64,000 nucleotides of DNA from Corbicula japonica (GCA_038501625.1 JAZAYU010000010.1:4734912-4798911), one strand, 5' to 3'; positions 24,414 to 35,853 are shown, counted from the stretch's first letter. Notes: generated by a model not told the origin, from the sequence alone. Program-made: numbers and translations.

Positions 24414-24527
24414 CTGTTTCGCAGTTGACGCCTTCATAACCTTCGGCACAATTACATGTATATGCGTTCAATTCATCAACGCACGTGCCCCCGTTCAAAC
24501 AGGGACTGTTTGCGCACTCGTCGATAT
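24414..24527 (-). CDS. cbEGF-like exon I
   Basis: 114 bp, phase 1-1, donor GTGAGT. Reads CNCAEG instead of CSCAEG near the fifth and sixth cysteines. Its introns are more diverged than those of B-H, so it belongs to an older layer of duplication. Confidence 0.92.
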
Positions 24528-25252
24528 CTAAAACGATTACGATAACATTTTATACAATGTGGACAGTCACCTGGCCGATTTAAACTGTAAGCTTAATTCA
24601 AACTTTTAATATTTTTATTAAATATATTTCTCAGTCAAGACGAACTTCTAATAGATGTGTTTAACACTATCAGTAAATATTTGTGATATAACTACATATA
24701 TATGTCACCTACCAGCAGTAAACCTAAATTTGATAAAAATTTGATTTTTGTTCATATAAAAATCTGCATGAGGTATAACATCAGTTCATTTCCGTAGATC
24801 TGTTTTAATTAGCCGTAAATGGTCCTATTGATTTAACGTGACAGAATGAGAAAATGATAAATGGTATGCACAACTGCAATGATCCTATTGATTTATTCTG
24901 CAAACATGTTGAATGTTATATATATAATACTAAAATTCAAAGTGTAATTCAGTATTTAAATTCCAAAATTTCATTAATGTTTCCTATAATAATTATTGGT
25001 TGTCATTTTGTCAGAATAACGTATCAAAAGAGCTGGCATGCATTTTGTCATAAAACCAAGGCGTATATGAAGTACAAACCGATTTGTCTTATAGAAAAAC
25101 GTTACAAATATCTCTACAGTAAAATATGCTTTACCATATTCAAAACACACATGATCTGACATGTTAATCGTTTTATTAACTATTATTTTCGTCTGAACAT
25201 ACCTATGGAGCAATACGTTCGTTTTCATTTAAGTAAAATCTGCCAAACTTAC

Positions 25253-25366
25253 CTGTTTGGCAGTGAACGCCTTCATAACCTTCCGCACAAGTGCATGCAT
25301 ATGCGTTCAATACATCAACGCACGTTCCCCCATTCAAACAGGGATTGTTTGCGCACTCGTCAATAT
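25253..25366 (-). CDS. cbEGF-like exon J
   Basis: 114 bp, phase 1-1. [10 protein letters not shown], then [12 protein letters not shown] and GYEGVHCQT. More diverged than A-I but still the same domain type; GTAAGT donor. Confidence 0.92.
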
Positions 25367-25790
25367 CTATAACGATAACGATAACACCTTCATATAACGT
25401 TGACAATCAATGATCAAACTAGTCTCCAAGCTTAATTTAAACTTAAAGATGTTTTATTTCATATTTTCAGCGAAGACAGGACCTGGTTTGCTATAACAAT
25501 ATCAGCAAATGTTTGTAATAAGACCGCGTATTTGTTTAAAATAACAACTTAAAGCATAAATTATATTGATTTTTTCCTCAAATTATACTCTGTATTAGTA
25601 ATAAAAGCATGACAAGCGCAGAACCCGTCGATCCACTTACATTAGCTCCACGTGATCTTTGTTAACATGAAAGAGTGATGAATCTTGTGCACAACTGCAT
25701 TAATCCTATTTTTTTCTGAAAACATGTCTATTGATATATATTACTAAAATTCAAAGTGTGTTTAAGTTAAAGTGTTCCTTTTCACTTCAG

Positions 25791-25937
25791 GGCCCAAGAT
25801 CATAAATCTAAGTTTTGAGATCAGTCTCAAATCTCAAGGATCTGATTGGCTGAAATGGCGACTGGTCGCCATTTCAGCCAATCAGATGCTTGAGATTTGA
25901 GACTGATCTCCAGATTTAGTTTTATGATCTTGGGCAC
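25791..25937. mobile_element. Foldback MITE, family M1
   Basis: Near-perfect palindrome running from GGCCCAAGATCATAAA to TTTATGATCTTGGGC with the centre GGCGACTGGTCGCC. Lies in the EGF gene intron between exon J and the 26753 exon. Confidence 0.9.
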
Positions 25938-26037
25938 AGTAATTATAGGTTGTTGTAATTATTGCAGAATAAAAAAAGTATCAATCAATGGTAAAAGTTT
26001 GAATTTTATTGAATACTGAAGACGTGTTCAGTTACAA

Positions 26038-26200
26038 GGCGGTTACCTCTCGGGTTCTCTTTCTCGTTAATTGTTTGTGTTATCTATTTTGAAAAGGATC
26101 ATTTTATTACCCATGCCCTGTTGTTTCCTTTATACTTGTTTATTGTGTCTGGAGACCGTGCCATCTGGATGGGACATTTCTGATATGCATATTTCACTTT
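26038..26200 (+). repeat. Family B tail fragment
   Basis: Matches 8220-8370: ACCTCTCGGGTT, CTCGTTAATTGTTTGTG, and TTCTGATATGCATATTTCAC. No RT sequence adjoins it. Confidence 0.6.
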
Positions 26201-26752
26201 TTTGCTATTTCTTTAAAAATACACATAAAAACTAACTTATTTCTGTATTTTTCTTCCATATTATGGTATAGCTAAAATGTTTAACGCAGAACGCGCAGTA
26301 AATCGTGTTTTCAATGTATTTGTGCATGTTATGTATGTTTGTTTGTGACAATACTGCAAACACAGAGCTTACCAATTTGGCAGTTATCTGAGAATATTAA
26401 TTCAAACTCCAAATAACATTAAATCGCTGAAGGTATTCCCTGGGACGATTGAAACCAACTTAAACTCTACTGGCTTGGATAACAAAACTTAACAGACATT
26501 CAAAGTTTAAATCGAGTCTGTGGAGACTTTTCCAGCAGCCACACGGCACAAACAATGCTACTGTGGTTTTGGAATAGGTTGAAAAGGGACATTGAAGGCC
26601 AAATATGAAATACTTAGGATACCTTGAACAAGTGATGGGTTTGGTCGGTAAAGACAATAAATGATCAAGATAGATGATAAACGAGCGGTCGTCAATCAAA
26701 TTAAATAAAACAAAGATCCGTTTCAAAAGCAAAATTTAAAGACTATAAAAAC

Positions 26753-26848
26753 CTGTTTCACAGTTTTTATCAGTGCATCTTCTGGTACAATCACAGCTAT
26801 ACATCCCGTGCAAAATGTTACATGTACAAGTCTTAGCTTTCTTGTCTC
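26753..26848 (-). CDS. Candidate short cysteine-rich exon
   Basis: 96 bp flanked by AG and GT and open in phase 1-1, the phase of the neighbouring EGF exons. Encodes about 32 residues with six cysteines: TCTC, then SCDC, RC and NC, ending NCET like the EGF exons. The acceptor tract is weak and the donor is GTTTTT. It may be a degenerate EGF domain or a retained functional exon; only transcript data can decide. Confidence 0.4.
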
Positions 26849-27043
26849 CTTAATATCCTGATCAATATAACAACATTTAATAAATATCTTTAACACATAC
26901 CACGTTTGACGGAACTTTTTCTTTGTTCATTGAACAATATATTAACTTTTTTTAAATTAAAGTCGTTGTTCTATCTTATACCTTCGTCTGATAATGACTA
27001 TTGAGAGCAATACCTACGTTTTCATTTCAGTGATGAGACTTAC

Positions 27044-27157
27044 CTGTTTCGCACCGAACGCCTGTAAAGCCTGGAGCACAAGAGCACGTGTATGAGTTGG
27101 ATCCAATAACGCACGTTGCCCCATTCGAACATGGACTGCTTGCGCATTCGTCTTTAT
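27044..27157 (-). CDS. EGF-like exon K
   Basis: 114 bp, phase 1-1. [39 protein letters not shown] fits the O-glucose consensus C-x-S-x-P-C, which the CANSPC exons do not; CSNGATC fits O-fucose. Diverged from the A-J group. Confidence 0.9.
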
Positions 27158-29512
27158 CTTCAACTTTAGTGTTAAATGAAGTAACTGCTGAAAACATTAA
27201 TTTGAATTTTTACTCAAATGATCCTCTACGTTTAAAATTAAAGTATGACAAGTGCTTTGATTTTCGACCCTTATAAATTATCCTGAAACGGACATATTGC
27301 TATTTGTAATCTTCTACATTAAAAAGAAAAGCATGACACGTGCATTAATCTTAAACCCTTTTAAGTTAGCCTGAAACGGTCACATTGATATTTATACACC
27401 TTTCCAATAATTCGATGAATTTTTTTGTTACCTCCCCTGTCCAGTCACGTGACTGTTCTACGGGAAAAATGATTGCTCGCTGTATTCACGTAATAGGGAA
27501 TATGTACCTACAACTTTCGTTTTTATCATAAAATTCTTTTTTGAAAAATATATTTTCTCGTTGAATTAGTAAAAATACATCAGATCATGATATTTTGATA
27601 ATAATTTATAAAACAACCAAGTTTCTTTGACTAAAAGTGTCAAGTCATTATTCCTCGCGTTAAACACTAAAGAACTTCAACTAACAGCCAGTGTTCTCTC
27701 CACGGCTAAATTGAGCCTCGTTTCCGGATTAAAGTGTCTAATCAACTACTGACGTCATGTTATGCATATTTCGGCGGCGATTGATTTTGAAGGCAGCATA
27801 CCATAAAAATGTCGAATTGTCACGCACAAGGGGTCACCTGTCAATTACTTAAAGGGGCAGATATCATTGACCAATAGAGATCGTGTAATTACTATTTGCT
27901 GGGTATCTACACCTCCCAATTATTAAGTATATCGGTGTCCTTTAATTACCGGATGTGTCAGCAAATGTATTTGATTAAACATTTAAATGGATTTTTAATC
28001 CACATTACGACATTTTATAGAAACAAAAGCCGTCAATAAGAAACAGATCGACAAAACATTTTATATATGTTTAAAAATTAAGTGTTTGGGCTTTTACGCC
28101 AAACTTACAAACTGTCAAACCTAAGTTATCTAAATTGGATATGCAACAATATTGTAATATAAAAATTCCCATCTTCATTGGAAGCCGGCATCGGAATCCT
28201 TGAATTTTATTATACGAATGATACTTATGCAATAAACAATCAGATTACAGATCCTTTTTTATTTCAAGACAGAATAAATCATTTTTGTTTGTGAAGTATA
28301 GGTAACATTAAAAAATTCAAATAATTTATTCGTAGAACATTAACGCCATAAATTATTAGGACAATTCTGTTGTTCAAATGTGTAAGTATCAACACATTTA
28401 GATTGTACTTTTATATAATATGTCTACAGATCATGTAACCAGCTGTTGACATATCACGATTTCCGAATTATAGCACATTACCAGTCTTAGCAACTTGCAA
28501 CGTTCACACCAGTAAAATATAATTTTCAGCAGAAAAGACATTAAGAAGAAAATGTTGTACAGAAATTGGTAAAATTAATGCTTATGTTTGTTCAAACTGC
28601 ATTTCATACTGCCTACTATCAAAAAGAATGGTACATGTTCTTTAACATTAAAAATCTAAATATCTAACAAATAGTGAAAATAAAAAAAAGTCTGGCTTGA
28701 ATAACAGACCAGCAACTTATTTTTTCACCTCCGGCGACGAACGCAGACCTGAATAAAGTGGATAAAGTTAGCTATTATGTGCTTAAGCCATAGTCCGATC
28801 GTTAAGCTTTCACGCAGAGCCTCGTTTTGGATTGATATCCTGTCACGGGAAGTAACTCGTACAGGACAGCGAAACTGTTTATTGGAAAGGCGTATACATG
28901 AAACTTTGACGACTGTTATATGCCCCAATTTAAGAATCCTATTAATTCATTGCTAAAGAATGTCGTCTGGAATAAATTAATAAAATTTAAAAAAAAAACG
29001 TATTTAAGATCAATGTGTTCCTTTACGTTTTTACAGTTACTATGTTTGCTTTCTTTTTGTTGTTGTTTTGTTGTTGTTGTTGTTTTTTTGTTTGTTTTTT
29101 TTTTGGGGGGGGGAGGAGGAAGGACGGGTCGTAGTGTCATAATGGCAGGAGAGCGTAAAATTAGTGGTTTATGTTTCAAGTTAATTGAATACTGATGACC
29201 TGGCATTCATACGCATCGGCTAAAGAAAACTCTACGCAGAACTGGTATCTAAACAGATCGCTTGGTTTATCTTTATCATAGTTCGTGCCATACGTCTGAT
29301 GAATTTTACTAGTATCCATAGATTAAAGTTTTCGATATCTTAAAATACAGATTTTGTGAGATTCAAGTTCGAAATATCGTTTTGTCTCCCACATTTCGCT
29401 GTAAAACATATTGTATGTTTATTTAAGTCATTTTATTATCTAAAATTTTTGTCCATCACAACCATCTAGCAATACACATGTTTTCATTTCAGTGAAGATA
29501 CGTTAGGCCTAC
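27158..29512. other. Large intron with diverged duplicated unit
   Basis: At 27230-27400 two blocks related to each other and to the EGF intron unit occur (GTGC.TT.AT..T..ACCCTT..AA.TTA.CCTGAAACGG), traces of older duplication. A T/G-rich low-complexity tract lies at 29041-29112. A 67-codon minus frame at 28725-28928 has no support. The rest is unassigned. Confidence 0.45.
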
Positions 29513-29629
29513 CTGTTTCGCATCTTGCGCCTGTAAAACCTCCTGCACAAAGGCAGTTATATGAATTCAACCCATTAACACACGTGGCCCCATTCAAACA
29601 GGGACGACTCCTTGCGCATTCGTCGATAT
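29513..29629 (-). CDS. EGF-like exon L
   Basis: 117 bp, phase 1-1, 39 residues. [11 protein letters not shown] has one extra residue between the first two cysteines; then [23 protein letters not shown]. First recognised EGF domain from the 5' side. Confidence 0.9.
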
Positions 29630-30136
29630 CTAAAACAATATTTATACGCTTTTCAAAAGTAGCATACAAAGTTTAAGACTAGGGTGTGCTCCTTTAGCAA
29701 TTTCAATCATGATATTTATTTTAAAGTCCTTTTAAATATAAAAAAACACCAAACCAAAAGACGTACAACAGGTCGCTGGTGGTAACCTTTCGGATTTGTT
29801 TGCTGAACAAAGGCAAACGGGGGAATTAAAGTTATAAATCGTTATTATTGCTCCCATACCAGTTCCTGTACAAACAAATATACCGGAGTTGAATAGTACG
29901 TTACTTAAACATACCTAAACATTAATTGATCCCAACTAGCAACATTTGCGAGCATACATAAAACTTTTTAACAGCAAGTTGAAGCATTAAATTTGATTAT
30001 ATATTTTTCAATTTCCTCAATGAAAACATTTTAATTTTATTTCTGCATATGAAATCTAATTGCCCTAATTGTCGCTTATAAGTGTCGAGCAAATACACAC
30101 AGAATATGAGCATTGAAGGTTGAACCATTTACATAC

Positions 30137-30248
30137 TTTTAACACATTTGTTTTTCTTTGCCTTTGTCGACAATTTACTCGCAGATGACTTGTCACTTCC
30201 GGTTGTACCTGCAGACCGATTCTTACAGGAATAACCCGGTTTACAGTC
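30137..30248 (-). CDS. Candidate upstream exon of the EGF-repeat gene
   Basis: 112 bp between a good acceptor (GTATCTTACAG) and donor (GTATGT). Read in phase 0 it is open and leaves in phase 1, as required by exon L. Encodes about 37 residues beginning DCKPGYSCKNRSAGTTG, then a Lys/Ser-rich stretch and KCVK. The phase match and splice sites are the only support; domain type not recognised. Phase 2 is also open but would not join exon L in frame. Confidence 0.5.
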
Positions 30249-31303
30249 CTGTAAGATACAAACATTGCAAATTTTGTTGTTTGACACGGCTTTTCTTACA
30301 ATAACTCGGGGCAGTTGTCATCGTTTTATTTTATCTGCAAATGCATATACATGTATCTGCATGCCGCAACAATAGGGACCCCGAACAATGACAAAAAAGT
30401 GACACAAAGATTGACACATAAACAAATGCAGACCTTTTCTTTGAATTGTTCTTGTGTTGTGATTTTTTTAACGTGAATATATATGAATTAAAAGGCCCAA
30501 ATTGTTAACATACAAGTAACTTGAATAAAATATTGGGAAAATCCTATATCACTTCGAAAGAAAATGGTTACTTGATTTCCATTGAATATAAAGGTAGTAA
30601 TGTAGAGATAATTTTAAAAATCGCGTCATTTTTACACCATAACATAGCATCAACTGACCTTATCAACTTTACAATTCCGAGCTTCGATCTGTTCAAACAT
30701 CACCAGACCCACTATCAAGGCAATCTACAATTACAAATATAACATGAAATTAAATCCATTCCGACGAAAACAGTATTGTTTGCATTGAACAAAGTTGTAG
30801 AAACTCAGTTTTGACATACATTTGTATGCTTATATGATGCCGATATTATTGGCACAACAAAATTATTTAAAATAAATCAATTAATAAATTATAGGATGTT
30901 TACATTCTTATCATTACTACGTGTATTTAATTTATATAACTGAACTGGAGTACTTTTGTATTATATGTTACATGAATGATTAAATTGTTCTGCACTAGTA
31001 ATGGTTTACTTTGAATACATTGGTTTTAAATATAATCACTCTATCGTACGTGTAAGAATACCACATCACATATACTTTTTTCAGATGTCTTTACAGTTAT
31101 AATGATAAATTTTGATATTTCTAATATCTCCTATTGTAAGTCTGCTGCAATTTTTAAATATTTTCTGTAATCATGTTTGCGTGTGTGCGTGTTTGTGTGC
31201 GTAGATGTGTTATTTCTGTCATTGTTCTTGATATAGAATTCCCAATTGAAAATAAGTATTCATTTGTTTATGTACACTTAATTGGAATCATTCTTTAAAT
31301 AAA

Positions 31304-31346
<43 letters not shown>

Positions 31347-31890
31347 TTATTATCTCAATACTTCTGTCTTAAAGGAAAGAAAAAGGAAGAAAAGGGAACT
31401 ATGAAAGCCGCTTGACGCGACAAAATTACAACCTTTATTATATGCAAAGAAATTTGCTTGAATTTGATTGGATAATTTGCCGTTGATGTATATCCGTATT
31501 TACGGATCGGCCGTAGATATGAACGCACGTGCCTTAATGTCCCTCTCTGGCCTCTCACCTTTTGTTGTCGTCCGCCATTTTGTTTTGAATTTCCGTAAAA
31601 ATGCATTATTTGAAGTCGATCTTGTAAATTATAAAGCGGTATGCTGAGGGATTACTAAAATTGTTACAGAAAATATTTGTGTTATGTTTTTAACGTTGAC
31701 AACGATCAGATTATTCTCAGATTTCGTAAATAAATATCAAATCGATAGTCCATTCAATTTCTATAGAAGTGACGTCATGCAGGTAAATTAATGACGTCAG
31801 ACATTTAATTATTAAATAAGAGAAATAAATGAAAAATCGATGTTTTCTAATTATTTTTGTCTGAAAAAGTCTTTGCAGTATAATAAAACA
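30249..31890. other. Unassigned sequence upstream of the last EGF-gene exon
   Basis: No signal-peptide exon identified. Holds an ATT microsatellite (31308-31353). A CAAAATGGCGGAC motif on the minus strand near 31578 is followed 20 nt later by a GTGAGA donor-like site (see findings). Confidence 0.4.
31308..31353. repeat. (ATT)n microsatellite
   Basis: About 15 ATT triplets with a single interruption. Confidence 0.95.
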
Positions 31891-32029
31891 ATTATTTGGT
31901 TCCTTGAAAGGGTATGTGAGGATATATTGCCGGTCTGGTTGTCATATTATCCCTCGCCTGCGGCTCGGGTAATATGACACCTAGACCGGCAATATATCCT
32001 CACATTCCCTGTCAAGAAACAAAATAACT
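31891..32029. mobile_element. Hairpin MITE, about 139 bp
   Basis: Inverted arms TGTGAGGATATATTGCCGGT and ACCGGCAATATATCCTCACA with GTCATATTA / TAATATGAC nearer the centre and a GC-rich loop CTCGCCTGCGGCTCGGG. The outer arms continue to GGTTCCTTGA / TCAAGAAAC. Probably non-autonomous. Confidence 0.75.
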
Positions 32030-32077
32030 ATATAATATCAAGCTGTTCATGAGCATAAATGAAAATGTATTTTACCG

Positions 32078-32125
32078 TTCACGCCGCCCAGCCCCGGGTT
32101 GAGCGCATCTACATATTTTCCCGAA
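32078..32125. repeat. Family A core fragment
   Basis: TTCACGCCGCCCAGCCCCGG followed by GTTGAGCGCATCTACAT matches the left end of family A near 5255. Confidence 0.55.
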
Positions 32126-32628
32126 TATAAATAATGTGATCAATGGCTTTTTAACAAGCAATTGATAACAATACTGATTGAATGTATAGGACGACGTTTT
32201 ACGCATAAGCAACTCTACAGTGATAAGAACGCGTTATGTTACTATTCAAACATTGAGTAAGACGCATATTATTAAGTGATTATAACACAGATTGAAACGT
32301 TGAGCATCAGATCTCTGAAATAAGAACCACAACCGACAAAAACACTTCCCTTTCAAAAGACATGATCGTGTGTAATACAACAACATCTAGTTGCAAACAT
32401 GTATCATAAAGTCACCAAACACGGCGCTGTGAGGCAAAGATAGAAGTTTGTTATCATGTTTTCTTTTTATTAAATATGGATTTAATTCAAGAAATATTCA
32501 AATTCAGTAGCGCTATTTGTGCAGTGTGACGGCTGTAAGAAGTCTCCACGTACATTTAGTCAGTATTGTTATCAGTAAAATAACCCGTTACCGATGTCAT
32601 GCAGGGTTATCCGATCAACCTTTTTTGG

Positions 32629-32735
32629 TGTTGTCCCGGTTAGCTCAGTTGGTTGCGTGGCAGCAATTGTAGGGCTAGGCGCTGTCGCCGTGACCGTGCG
32701 GGTTCGCTCATTCTAAATACTATTATGTTTGAGAA
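32629..32735 (+). mobile_element. tRNA-derived SINE head, copy 2
   Basis: A clean A box (TAGCTCAGTTGG at 32641-32652) and B-box-like GGGTTCGCTC at 32700-32709. Shares GGGCTAGGCGCTGTCGCCGT with the copy at 9885. No functional tRNA fold is apparent. Confidence 0.75.
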
Positions 32736-33169
32736 AGTTTACTTACGAACAAGCTACCAATAACTCCAAAGATAGTCATGTTTGCAAATGGCGTAATGTT
32801 CTCTGTATAGCAGATATGCTTCTTATATAGGATGTTCGAACCAACATCTGCTGACAGTACTTAATTCTATTTCCTTTGTTGAAACCTCATTTAATTATGA
32901 AAATACAATAAAACCATTTTAATTACGTCTGGTGAACATTACTTGCATGTCATAAACCTTACACAATAACGGAGTACAAATTGGTTAAACGTTTAAGGAA
33001 TATGTTTTCTGGTGTTGAAAAGGAACATAGTATATGTCCCGTCCCCCAAATCAGAGCATATAATACGTTTTAACCAGTAAAACTTATTTTCCAAAATCTA
33101 ACTTGTTCAGACAAATTAAATTAACATTTGTTTCATTGCAAAAACATAACAAAATATCATACGAGATTT

Positions 33170-34380
33170 CAAGCCTGTCCGGTTCAAGCAATTTTGGCGT
33201 CTCAAGCATAAGGGGATGTTCTTCTTCAAACACCATAATCAGTGGAGTTTAAATTCTTATTTTTTCTAGCTGGTGAGTTTCCATTTGCAAGATAGTCTGC
33301 TTCAGGCTTTTAATATATTCACGCTTGTCTGGTACAAAGGTGTTACAGTAGCCAAGCTTGCCGTGATCTCAGGAGCTCCACTACTCAGGTCTCACTCAAC
33401 TGGAAGTATTTGTCCATCTAGGTTTAGATGAATAATTGTTTTAGTGTACTCATCAAGACTGTCTTGGACGACCCATACTACAAAACTTTCCAAGTGATTC
33501 TTTTCCAAAGCGTTGTTGGCGGGTTCGTAAGTATTTAATTGAGTGCTCCATCACCAACCTTGCTTGAATCAAAGGATACAACTCCTCAAAACTTGCCTAG
33601 TAAACAAGTGTTTGATCTCCAAGCTTGACTGAATCAGAGATTTCCACTGCCAAAACGCCTGTCAGTTTCGGAGGGTTGCCACCCCTCAAGCCTGTCCGTT
33701 TTGTGGAGTTTCATCTGTATATTGTCTGGTTCAGTGGACTCCACTCACTCCTAATTATAAAGCATGCTTTTAGGAGGTTTACCTCTCCAAAACCTTTTCG
33801 TTGTTCCACTTTCCTTTTTCTGCCTTTTAAAACTGTTCCGGTTTAAATCCTACAATTCTTTTAATTTTAAGCTCTTCGGTTCTGAGGTTTCCCAAATCAG
33901 ATTCTACCCCCGGGCTGAGCACAACTGAGTATGTGACCCGGTAAACAGTACAATTTTAATAAATCCTAAACGATCATAAGCTTATGATGGTGGACACGGA
34001 ACTTTTAATGCAGTATTTTCTGATTAACATGATCAGCGGCAATGGTACCCCAGATGGGGTTGCCGTAAACGAGGAAACAATGGGCGGAGCTGAACAGAAA
34101 TGAATGTTGAGGGGGGATCTGAGAATATAAATCCTGCATATCGGAGAAAACGCCAAAGGTAAAAATTAAAAACCAGGAAGTATATTCTAAGGGTGACTAT
34201 ATCCAAATCTATACTTGCTGGAATATTGAAATCACCGAAGATGATCCATCCTCCGGTTTGTTTTATTCCACTTCCAAAGCATAAAACGGGTTGTCAGGTG
34301 TGGTTTAACTCTACACAAGTCTGTAAGGTTTAGATTTGTTCTACTGCCAACGTCAGTGCTTCGGAGTGGTTCGACTACTT
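33170..34380. repeat. Decayed tandem repeat interrupted by family A
   Basis: Recurring motifs of the CAAGCCTGTCCGGTTCAAG / CTTGTCTGGTACAAAGG and GGAGTTCCACT kind are spaced irregularly through 33170-33850 and resume at 34250-34380, with a family A copy (33905-34240) inserted between. Strong degeneration; period uncertain. Confidence 0.45.
33905..34240. mobile_element. Family A copy inside the decayed repeat
   Basis: Matches 5270-5600: CCGGGCTGAGCACAACT at the left, GAGGAAACAATGGGC, GGGGGATCTGAGAATATAAA, ACGCCAAAGG, and ATATCCAAATCTATA at the right. Confidence 0.75.
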
Positions 34381-34491
34381 AGGAATATCATGTTAACTTT
34401 AAAAGCTGAATAGTTTCAAATTTAAAGAACAAAGTTATTAACCTTAGGGCACAAGCATGACCTCAATTAGTGCCACCAGTTTATTCTTTGA

Positions 34492-34640
34492 ATATATCAG
34501 CATTTAATTACATTTTGCATGTGATATGAAACATATGGTAGACGACTGTGGATATTAAAACAAAATATATCAGCATTTAATTACATTTTGCATGTGATAA
34601 TTAAACATATGGTAGATATTAAACTGTGGATATTAAAACA
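34492..34640. repeat. About 72-bp tandem duplication
   Basis: ATATATCAGCATTTAATTAC...GTGGATATTAAAACAAA occurs twice in succession with small indels. Confidence 0.85.
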
Positions 34641-34835
34641 AATTACTCAACACTGTCTGACTCAGATGCGCAGTTACATGCAATTTTCACATTTCCAGAC
34701 ATTCTGAGAAATTGTTGCAAATGATAATCGTTTTGTTTGTTTCCTTGGCCGAATGTAAATCTGACTTATAGTTTGATGAAGTCTATCTGTACGTTTGTCT
34801 GACCGTCCGTGAATATTGTTTCAACAATAAAAACA

Positions 34836-35035
34836 TTTCTGATTGGCTGAAATGGCGACCAGACTCTTTTTGTTCGGAGATTTTATGAGATCTTATTATT
34901 ACAACTCCTTTGTACGACACTTATTTTCACTTTTGCAGTATTTAATTGCCCAAGATCAATGGCCTTAATCAGGAGACAATTTCAGCCAATCAGATGCTTG
35001 AGATGCTCTCAGTTCTAAGTTTTATGATCGTACGC
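34836..35035. mobile_element. M1 MITE split by foreign sequence
   Basis: The left half ends GATTGGCTGAAATGGCGACC; the right half resumes ATTTCAGCCAATCAGATGC. About 115 bp of other sequence lies between, including one arm of an inverted repeat (ACGACACTTATTTTCACTTT) whose partner is at 35045-35072. Confidence 0.6.
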
Positions 35036-35147
35036 CATTAAATACTGAAAAGTGAAAATAAGTGTCGTACATAGGACTTGTGATAATACTGTAAAACTGA
35101 AAATAATACACTGTCGGACATTTTTTATCAAATGCTTCGAACTTTTT

Positions 35148-35240
35148 TACGCATTTTTTCAAAAGTACATGTTGTCCGATATTTTTCAAAAGGACATGTT
35201 GTCCGATATTTTTCAAAATGATATATTGTCCGATAAGAAT
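35148..35240. repeat. 31-bp tandem repeat, about 3 copies
   Basis: TTTTTCAAAAGTACATGTTG + TCCGATA repeats three times with substitutions. Confidence 0.8.
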
Positions 35241-35787
35241 AATGTTATGTCGGACTTCATTTTCAGCCAAATGTTCGGATTAAAAAAATCGAGAAAAGTT
35301 TCAAAATGTAATTTTTTGTAAATTTGGAAGATTCCATAAGTACAAGATAGCTATATAGTATTAAAAACCTGTAAAAAATATCATAACGCTCATAAACGTT
35401 TCTTTGCTGTCTAACAGAACGAAACAAAGCAGTCCATCTATTAAGCTTTTTCAGTTCTCAGCCTTATACATTGTACAAGGTATATTTTGAAAATCGGTTC
35501 CTTACACTGACAAGCAAACAAAATAAACACGAATTTAACATCTCATTTTACAACACAGATTAGTTCCGAGAAGTCACTTCACATATATGTGCAATGTAAG
35601 TCAAGATCAAAATTTCACAGAAATTTCGATCCGTTTATATATCGAGTTAATGAAACAGAACATACTGAAAAGCTGATATAAGTGATACATTTAAATTAGT
35701 ACAGCTCATGATTTAACTAAATCGCTTAATCGAGAAGAAGTGGTGTCTACTCTTAATATTTCCAAACAAAAAGGGTTGCCATTTAAG

Positions 35788-35853
35788 ACAATCAGAAGCT
35801 TGAGCTTTGAGACTGGTCTCCAGATTTAGTTTTACGATCCTGAGCCCTGGATG
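35788..35853. mobile_element. M1 MITE half copy
   Basis: Right arm only: CAATCAGAAGCTTGAG.TTTGAGACTGGTCTC followed by AGTTTTACGATCCTGAGC. Confidence 0.6.

Larger units (their letters stand above)
11530..30248 (-). other. EGF-repeat gene, 3' portion (gene extent)
   Basis: Minus-strand gene built from repeated calcium-binding EGF-like domain exons. Order in the transcript: candidate exon 30137-30248, EGF exons at 29513 and 27044, candidate exon 26753, ten EGF exons from 25253 down to 14655, then the terminal exon 11530-11804. Almost every exon boundary is phase 1, so exons can be added or lost without breaking the frame. Visible sequence gives roughly 615 residues. The domains carry the cbEGF pattern D-I-D-E-C, the Asp/Asn hydroxylation pattern C-x-D-x4-Y-x-C-x-C and the O-fucose pattern C-x4-T-C, so an extracellular protein is expected. 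This could be a fibropellin-, Notch- or fibrillin-like protein; I cannot name an orthologue. The signal peptide and the true 5' end are not identified. Confidence 0.85.

Noticed and set aside
24854..25159. 101-codon plus-strand frame
   Set aside because: Covers the duplicated EGF intron unit; equivalent positions in sister introns are not open.
28725..28928. 67-codon minus-strand frame as a gene
   Set aside because: No similarity, no signal sequence, no convincing splice sites; lies in a large EGF-gene intron.
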